A model generated the notes under the pieces. It was not told where the DNA came from. It did no database searches and saw only the letters and a list, made by a program, of their open reading frames with translations. Of a DNA stretch of 64,000 nt, positions 43,837-52,144 are shown one piece after another. Location: NCBI RefSeq assembly GCF_014200605.1, contig NZ_JACHCE010000004.1, positions 261,619-325,618 of the forward strand. Direction: 5' to 3'. Origin of the DNA: Pedobacter cryoconitis (GTDB lineage: Bacteria > Bacteroidota > Bacteroidia > Sphingobacteriales > Sphingobacteriaceae). The first letter of the stretch is position 1, and the number at the start of each line of letters is the position of its first letter. Position numbers and translations under genes: made by a program.

Positions 43837-44799
43837 TCATAAGGACAGTACAATTTTACCAAATAAAGGTCTGTCCCGTTTCGCATCTTCTATTCTTTGA
43901 TGGGCATTTTTAACGTCTTCAATTGGATAAATACTATCTATAACCGGTTTTACCTGTCCGGATTCTATTAACCTGGTAACGTGATGGAGTTCATCTCTGC
44001 TCTGCCGGGTAAAAACGAAATGATACGTAGCATTTTTTTCCCAGGCGTATATCAGGTTTTGCGGCTTTGCAATATCGACCAGTGTTACAATTGTACCATA
44101 GTTAGCTAAGGCACGCGGGCTATCTGAGAGCGTGCTTCCCCCTATAGTATCAATGATTACATCCACTCCTTTTCCATTCGTATGAGCCTGTATCTCTTCA
44201 ATGTAGTTTTGATGATGATGATCAATGACTACATCTGCTCCAAGGTGCTGAAGTTTTTCATGCAAAATACGCTGCCCGGTTGTGTACACAAAAGCACCCA
44301 GCGATTTAGCTATCTGTATAGCGAATGTTCCCACTCCACCCGCGCCCCCAAGGATCAGAATCGTATCCCCCTTTTTTAGTTTAGCCCGTACCACAAGCAT
44401 TTCCCATACCGTACCTCCGGCAAGGGGAACAGCAGCAGCTTCCTCATAACTAAGATTCTCCGGCATCCTGGACAAAGTGGACTCGTCTGTAAGGTGATAT
44501 GCTGCATAACTGCCGGGACCGCCAAAACGAGGGGAATAATATACTTTATCACCAGGCATCCAATTTTTCACGGCTTTACCTACTGCAATAACTTCGCCCG
44601 AAATATCGTGACCAGTTATAATTGGTAAATCAAACAGTGACAGGTAATCCCCTCGCCTTACCTGGTAATCAAGCGGATTGATAGCGGTAGCTCTGACCTT
44701 CACCAGCACCTGGGAATCATTTGTTATGGAAGGCGTAGCCACTTCCGCTAACTGGAGGACTTCTGGTCCTCCATAATTTTTAATTACAATTGCTTTCAT
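43837..44799 (-). CDS. Zinc-independent medium-chain dehydrogenase/NADPH:quinone reductase
   Basis: The 320-residue protein has GGAGGVGTFAIQIAKSLGAFVY, the NADPH-binding motif, and ITGHDISGEVIAVG in the GroES-like half. It lacks the zinc cysteines. It lies 61 bases downstream of an ArsR-type regulator on the same strand, so the two form an operon. A role in quinone or enal reduction is likely. Confidence 0.87.
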   Translation of the reverse strand: MKAIVIKNYGGPEVLQLAEVATPSITNDSQVLVKVRATAINPLDYQVRRGDYLSLFDLPIITGHDISGEVIAVGKAVKNWMPGDKVYYSPRFGGPGSYAAYHLTDESTLSRMPENLSYEEAAAVPLAGGTVWEMLVVRAKLKKGDTILILGGAGGVGTFAIQIAKSLGAFVYTTGQRILHEKLQHLGADVVIDHHHQNYIEEIQAHTNGKGVDVIIDTIGGSTLSDSPRALANYGTIVTLVDIAKPQNLIYAWEKNATYHFVFTRQSRDELHHVTRLIESGQVKPVIDSIYPIEDVKNAHQRIEDAKRDRPLFGKIVLSL

Positions 44800-44860
44800 A
44801 ATTAGAAGTTTCGCTTATTTTCGAAATGTTTGTCCTAAAAAAAAATCATACTGATTTTTA

Positions 44861-45166
44861 TCATAATGATTTTTGAATTAATTTGCTCAGTGTATCAATC
44901 GCCCTTTCATTACGTCTGTAGTACGTCCATTGACCGGAGCGGGTAGCTTCGATAAGTCCGCATTTTTGTAATATACTCAGGTAGTCTGATGTTGTAGAAG
45001 GAGATAAACCGGCCTTTTTGGTAATATCACTTACACAAACACCAAGATTTGCATCATAGTCTTCCAGTTCTTCAGCAGGAAAGTGTTGACGAGGCTCCTT
45101 AAGCCAGATAAGTATGTTTATTCTAGTTTCATTACTAAGCGCCTTAAAGACCATAATTAATTCCAT
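44861..45166 (-). CDS. ArsR-family transcriptional regulator
   Basis: The 101-residue protein has the winged HTH of ArsR/SmtB: FKALSNETRINILIWL, then DITKKAGLSPSTTSDYLSILQKCGLIEATRSGQWTYYR (family landmarks). It lacks an obvious cysteine metal site (only Cys49 and Cys70 are present in the usual region). It precedes the quinone-reductase gene and probably controls it. Redox or electrophile sensing is possible. Confidence 0.9.
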   Translation of the reverse strand: MELIMVFKALSNETRINILIWLKEPRQHFPAEELEDYDANLGVCVSDITKKAGLSPSTTSDYLSILQKCGLIEATRSGQWTYYRRNERAIDTLSKLIQKSL

Positions 45167-45311
45167 CGCACAAACGTATCGATATTTTCAGAAATCCAGA
45201 AATTAAAATAAAGGAGAGTTAGAACTAAAATTAGAACTAACTCCGGTTTAGTGCAATACCAGTAATTCCTGTACAATTTTACTCTTAAAATCAGAAAAAA
45301 CATCAATTTGA

Positions 45312-46157
45312 CTAATCGCTCAACAGGATCAGCTTCTCTTCCAGGTCACTTAAGGACATTTTACCAAAGGCAAAATCAATTTCTAACAATGTACGCTGCT
45401 CATTTTTTGTTAAAGGCCTCTCCTCAATGATCCCAATTAACTCATTCTCGCCAGGAATCGGTGCCAGAATATTTTTCTTTTCGAGTAAGGATTCGAAATA
45501 CCGGATTCCAAATCTGCGCTGCGATACTGCGTCAAAATGAAGTCCATCCGCATTAGCGGTTAATTCATTTGCCGTTACAAAATAACAGTTCGGCTTTGTT
45601 TCAGCAAGTTTCTGAAGGGCATCATTAACCTGGTTATATTCAGTAAAATATTTACCGTACCTGCCACCGCTTAAAAAATCGCCAAGGCCGCCTGCAATAA
45701 AAGGAATATCTGGTGCATCAAGCTCAAGACGAAATGCGTCAACAATAACACTCAGTTTATCATAATAAAGGGCGGAAAGACCGCCAAAACTATCATTTTC
45801 TCCCTGATGCCATAAGATCCCACTCAACTTGCTGATCTTTTGAGCAAGCTTTGCCTGGAACACCGCATTTTCAAAGAGTGTGCCACCAACAGCCCAATCA
45901 TCCAGACTGGTACCCCCATCAGCACAAGGTATTAAACCGATTTCTTTCTGGTCATTTTTTAATCTCCAGGCACCCGCAAATGATGCAGCAAGTCCTATAC
46001 CGGATGTCGGTCTATCAAAATTAATTGGTTCTATCATCGTTTGCCAGCGGCCATTCACCAGCATTTTGATCTTTTCATCATAGATCTGTTTAACATCATT
46101 CAAATATCCCCGTCCCGCCATATTTGACTGGCCTATCATTAAAAAGGAATTTATCAT
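45312..46157 (-). CDS. SASA-type carbohydrate esterase (sialate O-acetylesterase-like)
   Basis: The 281-residue protein has the SGNH-like catalytic block GQSNMAGRGYLN near the start, the second block ILWHQGENDSF (about residue 115) and DGLHFD near residue 210, which carry the catalytic Ser, the HQGE motif and the Asp-His pair. No signal peptide is seen. The family removes acetyl groups from sugars. It lies 26 bases from the TetR gene on the same strand. Confidence 0.85.
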   Translation of the reverse strand: MINSFLMIGQSNMAGRGYLNDVKQIYDEKIKMLVNGRWQTMIEPINFDRPTSGIGLAASFAGAWRLKNDQKEIGLIPCADGGTSLDDWAVGGTLFENAVFQAKLAQKISKLSGILWHQGENDSFGGLSALYYDKLSVIVDAFRLELDAPDIPFIAGGLGDFLSGGRYGKYFTEYNQVNDALQKLAETKPNCYFVTANELTANADGLHFDAVSQRRFGIRYFESLLEKKNILAPIPGENELIGIIEERPLTKNEQRTLLEIDFAFGKMSLSDLEEKLILLSD

Positions 46158-46183
46158 ATTTTTATACTATTTGTTATTAACGG

Positions 46184-46795
46184 TTATTTTTTCAAAGCCT
46201 TCAGTGCAAGCTTAAACGTGGTCCAGATCAACTCTTCACTAATCTGAAACGAAGCACCTGTTATACCGCGCCCTTGTTGGTGAAAGCGCATTAAAGTATA
46301 TAATGGACCAAATGCAACAGACCAGTAAACATCAATAGGCAAGTCATCGATTTCTCCCCGTATTACAGTATTACTAATGAAACGCCCCAGATTTTCTTTG
46401 AACTTACTTAAGAAAGCACCTGTACTGCTTGTGAACATTTCAAGGAATTGCTGATGATAGGATGAACTGCTGATCTGATCGAAGAACTGCCCCAGCAAAG
46501 GATTTTCCACCATATAGTCGAACCGGTTGCGCCACTGGATCCGCAAGCCGTCTTCCAATGAAGCCTCCGGATCGAAATTTTTATTTATCGCATCTTCCAT
46601 TCTTGCCCCCTCTTCCAATACGATCTTTAGAATAAGATCGTCCTTATCTTTGTAATAAACGTAAGGTGTACCTACCGAAACCCCACAGGCTTTAGCAAGT
46701 TTATTAATCGTAAAACCTTCCAAACCGTGTTTTACAATGGTTTCTATAGCTTTTTCTTTGACTAATTGTTCTTTATTAATATCTCTGGTCCGCAT
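46184..46795 (-). CDS. TetR-family transcriptional regulator
   Basis: The 203-residue protein has an N-terminal TetR HTH (IETIVKHGLEGFTINKLAKACGVSVGTPYVYYKDKDDL, family landmarks). The ligand-binding half is unremarkable. A palindrome AAATGA-TTAT-TCATTT lies upstream at 46818-46833 and may be its operator. The esterase gene follows and may be co-transcribed. Confidence 0.9.
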   Translation of the reverse strand: MRTRDINKEQLVKEKAIETIVKHGLEGFTINKLAKACGVSVGTPYVYYKDKDDLILKIVLEEGARMEDAINKNFDPEASLEDGLRIQWRNRFDYMVENPLLGQFFDQISSSSYHQQFLEMFTSSTGAFLSKFKENLGRFISNTVIRGEIDDLPIDVYWSVAFGPLYTLMRFHQQGRGITGASFQISEELIWTTFKLALKALKK

Positions 46796-46817
46796 AATCT
46801 AATTATCGCACAAAACT

Positions 46818-46833
46818 AAATGATTATTCATTT
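46818..46833. promoter_or_regulatory. Candidate TetR operator
   Basis: AAATGA at 46818-46823 and TCATTT at 46828-46833 are inverted arms with TTAT between them, lying 23 bases before the TetR start. The position and dyad fit TetR autoregulation. The flanking CT and AG extend the symmetry weakly. Confidence 0.45.
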
Positions 46834-47038
46834 AATTAGAAATTATTTTGATTTTATTTGAACATTGAACGAATTGTCAACTAATACTTCAATCCTAATT
46901 CAGGAGAATAACCTTTTCAATTGCTCTTTTGTAAAATATAAACACACAAAAACCTATACAAATAATGAAATAAATGCAAGAATAAAATAATTTATAAATA
47001 ACTTGTAGTAAATATTTTAAACCTAAAAACAACCAAAC

Positions 47039-47470
47039 ATGAAAACACATTTCTATTTTTGCCTTATAGTACTGGCAGGACTATTAACAAGTGCAACTCC
47101 GAAAAGAGAAAAAATTCACAATTTTTCAAAAATGCCCGTTCAAGGTCAAACAAGGGTAAGTATATACACTACACTTACAAGAAAACTCGCATCTTCAGGA
47201 AGAGTTGTACCAGTTAACAGGGCAACGATTAAAAATTTGACAACGGGACAAAGTACTGTTACGAATGATGGCGGTCAGTCAGCATTAGATTTTAGTATTG
47301 GCGATCAGGTAAGAATTACGCTTCCTAAAAATGCTGCATTAGATCTTGGAGGACAAAGTAGTGTGTTAATAACCTGGACAGTTGGACAACCCCTTAACAA
47401 AACAATTGAAACTTATCTTACAGATATCGAAAGTACTCAGGCATGGTCTGGCACAGTCCTTTTAAATTAA
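47039..47470 (+). CDS. Secreted protein of unknown function
   Basis: The 143-residue protein has a signal peptide (MKTHFYFCLIVLAGLLTSATP). The mature part has no recognised domain. It has repeated segments of beta type (TRVSIYTTLTRKLASSG, VRITLPKNAALDLGG). A strong terminator follows at 47514-47541. It is the left neighbour of the ribosome-inactivating protein gene, but nothing links their functions. Confidence 0.65.
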   Translation: MKTHFYFCLIVLAGLLTSATPKREKIHNFSKMPVQGQTRVSIYTTLTRKLASSGRVVPVNRATIKNLTTGQSTVTNDGGQSALDFSIGDQVRITLPKNAALDLGGQSSVLITWTVGQPLNKTIETYLTDIESTQAWSGTVLLN

Positions 47471-47513
47471 TCAAAAAAACTGCCGTCCTAATTATAATTA
47501 ATCTCTGTCAAAT

Positions 47514-47541
47514 AAAAATGCTACCTATAGGTGGCATTTTT
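47514..47541 (+). terminator. Terminator hairpin
   Basis: AAAAATGCTACC pairs with GGTGGCATTTTT around a TATA loop, with one G-T pair and a T-run. It ends the secreted-protein gene and isolates the ribosome-inactivating protein gene downstream. The stem is very like the terminator at 12863-12893. The rest of 47471-47834 holds no gene. Confidence 0.75.
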
Positions 47542-47834
47542 AGCTTCCCCCTGTTTCCTTACCTAATCAATTGTCTGGTAAATCTATTCGCTTTTCAATA
47601 AATTCCAGGATATGAATTTCCCTGCAAATACGGATGATCAGGCACACCTTTAAGATAGCTGACCTTATCCCTCAACGATTAAAAATTGCATTTTTTTCAG
47701 CAAAAAAAGATATCAGCTATACTCAAATAAGATACTTCAATGTGATACCTGACAATTTTATTTATTTTTTTTAAAATCTGTAAGGTTTTCTATTTCTCTA
47801 CGACCAAGCCTCAAACAAAACACAATCATCAAAC

Positions 47835-48887
47835 ATGAACAACACAAAAAACCAAAACACAAAACGTGAAGGTGAAATTGACCTGTTAAAGGGCAGAACG
47901 AAAGGAATACGAAAAGCTATTTCCTACAAATTAGCTCAGGCAACGGCTAAAGTCACCGCAACCTGTTGTCTTTTTGCCAGCCTGCTATTTGGAGTATCAA
48001 GTGCCCACGCCGATGTTCCAATAAATCGCATTGTCTACATTGACTTTAACATGAATTCACCAGGTGATCACTCTGGGTCAAGTATGCAATCCCGGTATGC
48101 ACAAATGATCAATGAAATAAGGAATGCTACTGGTCATACCTTCCGCCAAACAGTACTTGCCACGCAAGGCAATAGCAATCCGGGCATAATCCGTATAAGA
48201 TTTATCAGTGGTGCAACACAAACATTGCTTTGGATATCACCACAGGATCTTTACGTACGGGGTTTTACAAATGTCCACGGACAAACGTTTCAGTTTAATG
48301 ATCCTGAATATGACTTAGCAAATCAGCTAAGAGATTTAGAGTATCAGGCAGGGACAATCAGAACACTATCTTACGGAAGCAATTATAACGAACTGTCGGG
48401 TAGAGATGCTGCGAACCGGGGAAGGGGTGCTACTCCGCTAAACTACAATTCATTCTGGAATACCTTTTTCAACCTGGCATTTATGACTGACCCGACAGGG
48501 CCCCGCACCAGGGAATCTGCTCAATCGTTGATGACAATGATTCAAATCACTTCCGAAGCAGTACGTTTTCCTGACGTATATAATGTGATATATAATGCTA
48601 TGGGTGCCGGGACTTATACAGGACTACCAGCCTATCAGCAAGTGCTGGAGAACAGATGGGGCGCTATATCGGAATGGGCTTTTACGCTGAACAACAATCC
48701 AGGAGTAGGGCCGCTTGTGGTTAGGGGAGCCAATCCTAATAATGGAGACAGCCCGACATCAGCGCCTAACGATTTGACCTTGCGTTCATGGGCAGATGTT
48801 CAGCGTTATCTAAGAGTGTTGCTGAATGCACCAAATGGTTTGGGTAATGGTGGCAGTGCCGGTAATTGGGGCCGCACAGAGCTATAA
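47835..48887 (+). CDS. Exported ribosome-inactivating protein of the ricin A / Shiga A-chain type
   Basis: The 350-residue protein has an unusual long signal peptide with a basic N-region and a hydrophobic core at about residues 38-56, cleaved after AHA59. The mature part carries the catalytic residues of rRNA N-glycosylases: Tyr140 in DLYVRGF, Tyr184 in GSNYNEL, Glu241 and Arg244 in ITSEAVRF, and Trp275 in ENRWGAISEWAF. Spacing matches the ricin and Shiga A chains (Tyr80, Tyr123, Glu177, Arg180, Trp211). Such enzymes remove adenine from the sarcin-ricin loop and stop translation. A separate binding subunit is not visible. It stands alone between terminators. Confidence 0.88.
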   Translation: MNNTKNQNTKREGEIDLLKGRTKGIRKAISYKLAQATAKVTATCCLFASLLFGVSSAHADVPINRIVYIDFNMNSPGDHSGSSMQSRYAQMINEIRNATGHTFRQTVLATQGNSNPGIIRIRFISGATQTLLWISPQDLYVRGFTNVHGQTFQFNDPEYDLANQLRDLEYQAGTIRTLSYGSNYNELSGRDAANRGRGATPLNYNSFWNTFFNLAFMTDPTGPRTRESAQSLMTMIQITSEAVRFPDVYNVIYNAMGAGTYTGLPAYQQVLENRWGAISEWAFTLNNNPGVGPLVVRGANPNNGDSPTSAPNDLTLRSWADVQRYLRVLLNAPNGLGNGGSAGNWGRTEL

Positions 48888-48996
48888 CAAGCAGCTATTT
48901 GTCATCAGCACATATTTTTCTATAAAACATTAAAAAAGAAACAATTAAAATCGGTGATGAAGCTATCATTATAGCTTCATCAATAAACATATACAG

Positions 48997-49479
48997 ATGA
49001 AAATTAACTTCCTAAAATCAAGTATTATCCTTGGCCTTGCATTCGTAACCGGTCTTGCATCCTGTTCAAAAGATAACAAGAACTTGTCTTCCAATTTACA
49101 GCCTCAGAATTTGAAATCAGATATAACCGTACAGTTAGCTAACCATGCAAAGTTTGGAAACATTTTAACCGACAAGGCAGGACGTACTCTATACAGCTCT
49201 GCTGCAGATTCCACTACCGCTGCCCAGTCCAATTGTTATGGTGACTGCGCAGTAAAATGGCCTCCTTTTTATGACGCGAATCCATCCATAGGAACAGGAC
49301 TTGATAGTGCAGACTTTGGTACCATTACCCGCACAGATAATACCAAACAAACTACTTATAAAGGATGGCCCCTACATTACTATTCTGGTGATAACCAACC
49401 AGGCGACACCAATGGCGATGGTATACTTAAAACATGGTTTGTAGCCACACCAGTTTATAACTTAACGTTTGCGATGTAA
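48997..49479 (+). CDS. Lipoprotein of the Yx(F/W/Y)xxD-repeat type (COG4315-like)
   Basis: The 160-residue lipoprotein has a lipobox GLASC at about residue 23. The mature domain is like the secreted repeat proteins of COG4315: GNILTDKAGRTLYSS, SNCYGDCAVKWPP and TTYKGWPLHYYSGDNQPGDTNGDG (landmarks). The function is unknown; some homologues sit beside electron-transfer genes. A strong terminator lies downstream at 49520-49551. Confidence 0.8.
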   Translation: MKINFLKSSIILGLAFVTGLASCSKDNKNLSSNLQPQNLKSDITVQLANHAKFGNILTDKAGRTLYSSAADSTTAAQSNCYGDCAVKWPPFYDANPSIGTGLDSADFGTITRTDNTKQTTYKGWPLHYYSGDNQPGDTNGDGILKTWFVATPVYNLTFAM

Positions 49480-49519
49480 CGATCAATAAACGTTTTGTGG
49501 CTTATAATAATAACCCCGT

Positions 49520-49551
49520 AAAAAAAACGCGCTGATCAGCGCGTTTTTTTT
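49520..49551. terminator. Bidirectional terminator
   Basis: ACGCGCTGATCAGCGCGT is a perfect palindrome at 49527-49544, flanked by A-run and T-run. It serves the plus-strand lipoprotein gene and the minus-strand barrel gene, which ends at 49617. Confidence 0.9.
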
Positions 49552-49616
49552 GTATCTCATCAGAAAAAAACAAATTGCTGTTAACCCTGACTAATCTTTT
49601 CTTTTACTGTAAAAAA

Positions 49617-50252
49617 TCAGAACCTTTTTCCGATACCAAAACTAAATAACCACGGATCTATTTTTGTATTCGCCATTACAGTTGCACCACCAGCAACTTC
49701 CGGTATAGTAGTTATTGTTGCCTCTGTTCTTAGCCAGATTTTCTTCACATCTAGATTCAGGAATAAGTTCTTACCAATATCAAAATCACTACCAATCTGT
49801 GCAGCAAAGGCAAACTTATTTTTATAATCAGTACTCGCTATAGCAGGGCCATTTTTAGCGCCATAAAAAACCGTATAGTTTACACCCGCACCTAAATAAG
49901 GTAAAATACCTTTTGCAACTGGTAAATGGTATAAAAATGTTAATGTGGGTGGCAATAACCATACTTTACCCACATTTATATTTCCCAAAGCAGTTTCTGT
50001 TGCTGTTATTTTATGACGTGTTGTACCCAGGATTAAATTTGCTGAGAAGTTTTTAGTTAAAAAATAAGTAAAATCCAGTTCAGGGATTACTGTTGTACTT
50101 ATATCTGCCGATCCGCCTATTGTACTGATCGTTGCACTCGCATCAGGAGCAACTACTGTTCCACGTAATCTTACGCGCCACTCCCCTTTTTGTTGCGCTA
50201 AACCTGTCAGTGTCACGCTTACTAAAAGCGCTAGTATCCATACCTTTTTCAT
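49617..50252 (-). CDS. OmpW-like outer-membrane beta-barrel protein
   Basis: The 211-residue protein has a signal peptide (MKKVWILALLVSVTLTGLAQ) and alternating amphipathic strands with YFLTKNFSANLILG, LLPPTLTFLYHLPVAKGILPYLGAGVNYTVFYG and a C-terminal phenylalanine (FSFGIGKRF), typical of OmpW-type eight-stranded barrels. OmpW proteins carry small hydrophobic molecules. It is transcribed alone. Confidence 0.85.
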   Translation of the reverse strand: MKKVWILALLVSVTLTGLAQQKGEWRVRLRGTVVAPDASATISTIGGSADISTTVIPELDFTYFLTKNFSANLILGTTRHKITATETALGNINVGKVWLLPPTLTFLYHLPVAKGILPYLGAGVNYTVFYGAKNGPAIASTDYKNKFAFAAQIGSDFDIGKNLFLNLDVKKIWLRTEATITTIPEVAGGATVMANTKIDPWLFSFGIGKRF

Positions 50253-50485
50253 AATGAATCATTTAAAATTATGTATCAAAAGTATTCATGACTACACGAC
50301 CTTCACATGAGTTTAAACAGTTTTCTCCATGATCTTAATCATAAAAAACATTGGTTATATACAGTTTTAGCTGTCATTTTAAGAATATTTCTACAGTGTG
50401 ATTCCATCAAATTAAATGTAACTTTTATATTACAATAACTAAAACGAATTTCCGTTTATCATGTTGAAACTTTATAAAACACACA

Positions 50486-51334
50486 ATGAATTATCAAAAG
50501 CCAATTTTATTATTATTTGCATCTATAGCCCTATCTGTGGCATGCAAAAAAGACAACAGTGCTGATGCACAGCCGATTGACACTTCACAACCTTCCGGAA
50601 ACAAAACCTCCTGGTGGAAACCCGCTGCAGGTGTTAGTTTTGACTGGCAGCTTGATGATATTAACAGTGCAACAAATTTTTCGGCTGATGTAGTCGATGT
50701 AGATGCCTTCACGACCACTGCAGAAACAGTTGCAGCTTTACATGCCAAAGGAAAAAAAGTAATTGCCTATCTCTCCGTTGGAACTATTGAAAATGATCGC
50801 GATGATGCTTCCTTAATCCCTGCTGAGCTTATTGGAAAACAGTACCCTGAATGGCCAAAAGAAAAATGGCTGGATATCCGGCAGATAGACAAGCTTAAAC
50901 CATGGCTAAATTCCAGATTAAATATGATATTAAAAAAAGGATTTGACGGTATTGAACCAGACAATATGGACTCTTATGATAATGACCCTGGTTTTAACAT
51001 TCAGTTAGCTGATACAAAAAAGTATGCAGACTACCTTATTAACCTGGCGCATAGCAACGGCTTATCTATAGGACAAAAAAATGTCAAAGAATTAACAGCG
51101 GACTATGCCTCCAAATTTGACTGGGCCTTAACAGAAGATGCTTTCGCTCAAGGCTGGCAAGCTCAGGTGTCTGGCTACATCCAATTAAACAAACCTGTTT
51201 TTGCCGTTGAATATACCGACAAAATGTCCCAATCCAACTTTCAGACCAATGTCTGCCCTTCAGCTAAACAACTGAAGTACACCGCAATATTAAAAAAACG
51301 GGATTTATCGCAATGGGTAGACCGCTGCAATTAA
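50486..51334 (+). CDS. GH114-type lipoprotein (endo-alpha-1,4-polygalactosaminidase-like)
   Basis: The 282-residue lipoprotein has a lipobox LSVAC near residue 20. The TIM-barrel shows the GH114/DUF297 pattern: VSFDWQLDD, DVDAFTTTAETVAALHAKGKKVIAYLSVGTIE, GFDGIEPDNMDSY and ALTEDAFAQGW (landmarks), with acidic residues at strand ends as expected for the catalytic site. GH114 enzymes cut galactosaminogalactan. Substrate in a Bacteroidota is unknown. It is followed by a terminator. Confidence 0.87.
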   Translation: MNYQKPILLLFASIALSVACKKDNSADAQPIDTSQPSGNKTSWWKPAAGVSFDWQLDDINSATNFSADVVDVDAFTTTAETVAALHAKGKKVIAYLSVGTIENDRDDASLIPAELIGKQYPEWPKEKWLDIRQIDKLKPWLNSRLNMILKKGFDGIEPDNMDSYDNDPGFNIQLADTKKYADYLINLAHSNGLSIGQKNVKELTADYASKFDWALTEDAFAQGWQAQVSGYIQLNKPVFAVEYTDKMSQSNFQTNVCPSAKQLKYTAILKKRDLSQWVDRCN

Positions 51335-51370
51335 TTGTTTAAAATAAAGCTTATTCATCAATACCAGGCA

Positions 51371-51402
51371 GGACAGGTAAACATTTTGCTTATTACCTGT
51401 CC
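51371..51402. terminator. Bidirectional terminator hairpin
   Basis: GGACAGGTAA at 51371-51380 pairs with TTACCTGTCC at 51393-51402 around a 12-base loop. It separates the GH114-type gene from the convergent gene ending at 51446. Confidence 0.75.
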
Positions 51403-51445
51403 CCTCACTACTTTGAGATTTTTTAACAAAAAAATAGCTGTTATT

Positions 51446-52036
51446 TTAAACTCCCTGTTTAATTATATCTTCGTTTTCCTCTAACTCCTTCCACACTCTT
51501 TCTTTTGGAAATGCTGTCGAACCGCCTAAAAAGTAAATAAATAATAACTCTTTAAATTGTCCGGTTCGCCAAAGTAACTCAAATTCCCTGTCACCTTCTT
51601 TTATAGCAATTTCAATTCTGTCATCATACAATAAACCTCCATTTAATCTCCGGTCTCTTGCATTCAGACTAATCTTCTTTTTCAATTGATCATTCCCAAA
51701 TTCAACTGTTGAATTTATGGTATGAATGATATTTTTTATGATTTCTTCATTGCTTTGTTTATCAGAATTCCATAAAATCCAGCACTTTAAAAATAATGCC
51801 GATTCGATCCAGGTCCATAAGTTATAATTGCCAGTAAAGTTTTCTTCTTCTAAAATTTCACATACTTCCAAAGACTCTTTCTGATAGTTTTTAAAATACA
51901 AATCAAAAGCAAACCGGCTTGCTCTTTCCAATTCTTTGGCAGCTGTCGGCTTGTATTTTGTGTATAAGGAAATTGCAGTTCTTCGTAATTTTTTGTCGGT
52001 TATGGATTCAGCTACAGCTTGAAATTTCTGGTTCAT
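51446..52036 (-). CDS. Hypothetical helical protein
   Basis: This 196-residue cytoplasmic protein is all-helical, with repeats reminiscent of tetratricopeptide-like folds (LRRTAISLYTKYKPTAAKELERASRFAFDLYFKNYQKES, given as a region). No recognised motif. It is divergent from the Cry-like toxin gene, whose start lies 109 bases away. An immunity or regulatory role is possible by neighbourhood only and is not supported further. Confidence 0.55.
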   Translation of the reverse strand: MNQKFQAVAESITDKKLRRTAISLYTKYKPTAAKELERASRFAFDLYFKNYQKESLEVCEILEEENFTGNYNLWTWIESALFLKCWILWNSDKQSNEEIIKNIIHTINSTVEFGNDQLKKKISLNARDRRLNGGLLYDDRIEIAIKEGDREFELLWRTGQFKELLFIYFLGGSTAFPKERVWKELEENEDIIKQGV

Positions 52037-52144
52037 ATATTATTTTTAAATCATTAAGATTAACTATTTAAATTTTTCTGGAATTATTTAGATTGCAATA
52101 TCTAAACAATTAATACCAGAAATAAAGTTTAATTTTTTTTATTT

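Noticed and set aside
47835..48887. Shiga-toxin-like phage origin
   Set aside because: No phage genes, B-subunit gene or antiterminator sites surround the RIP gene.
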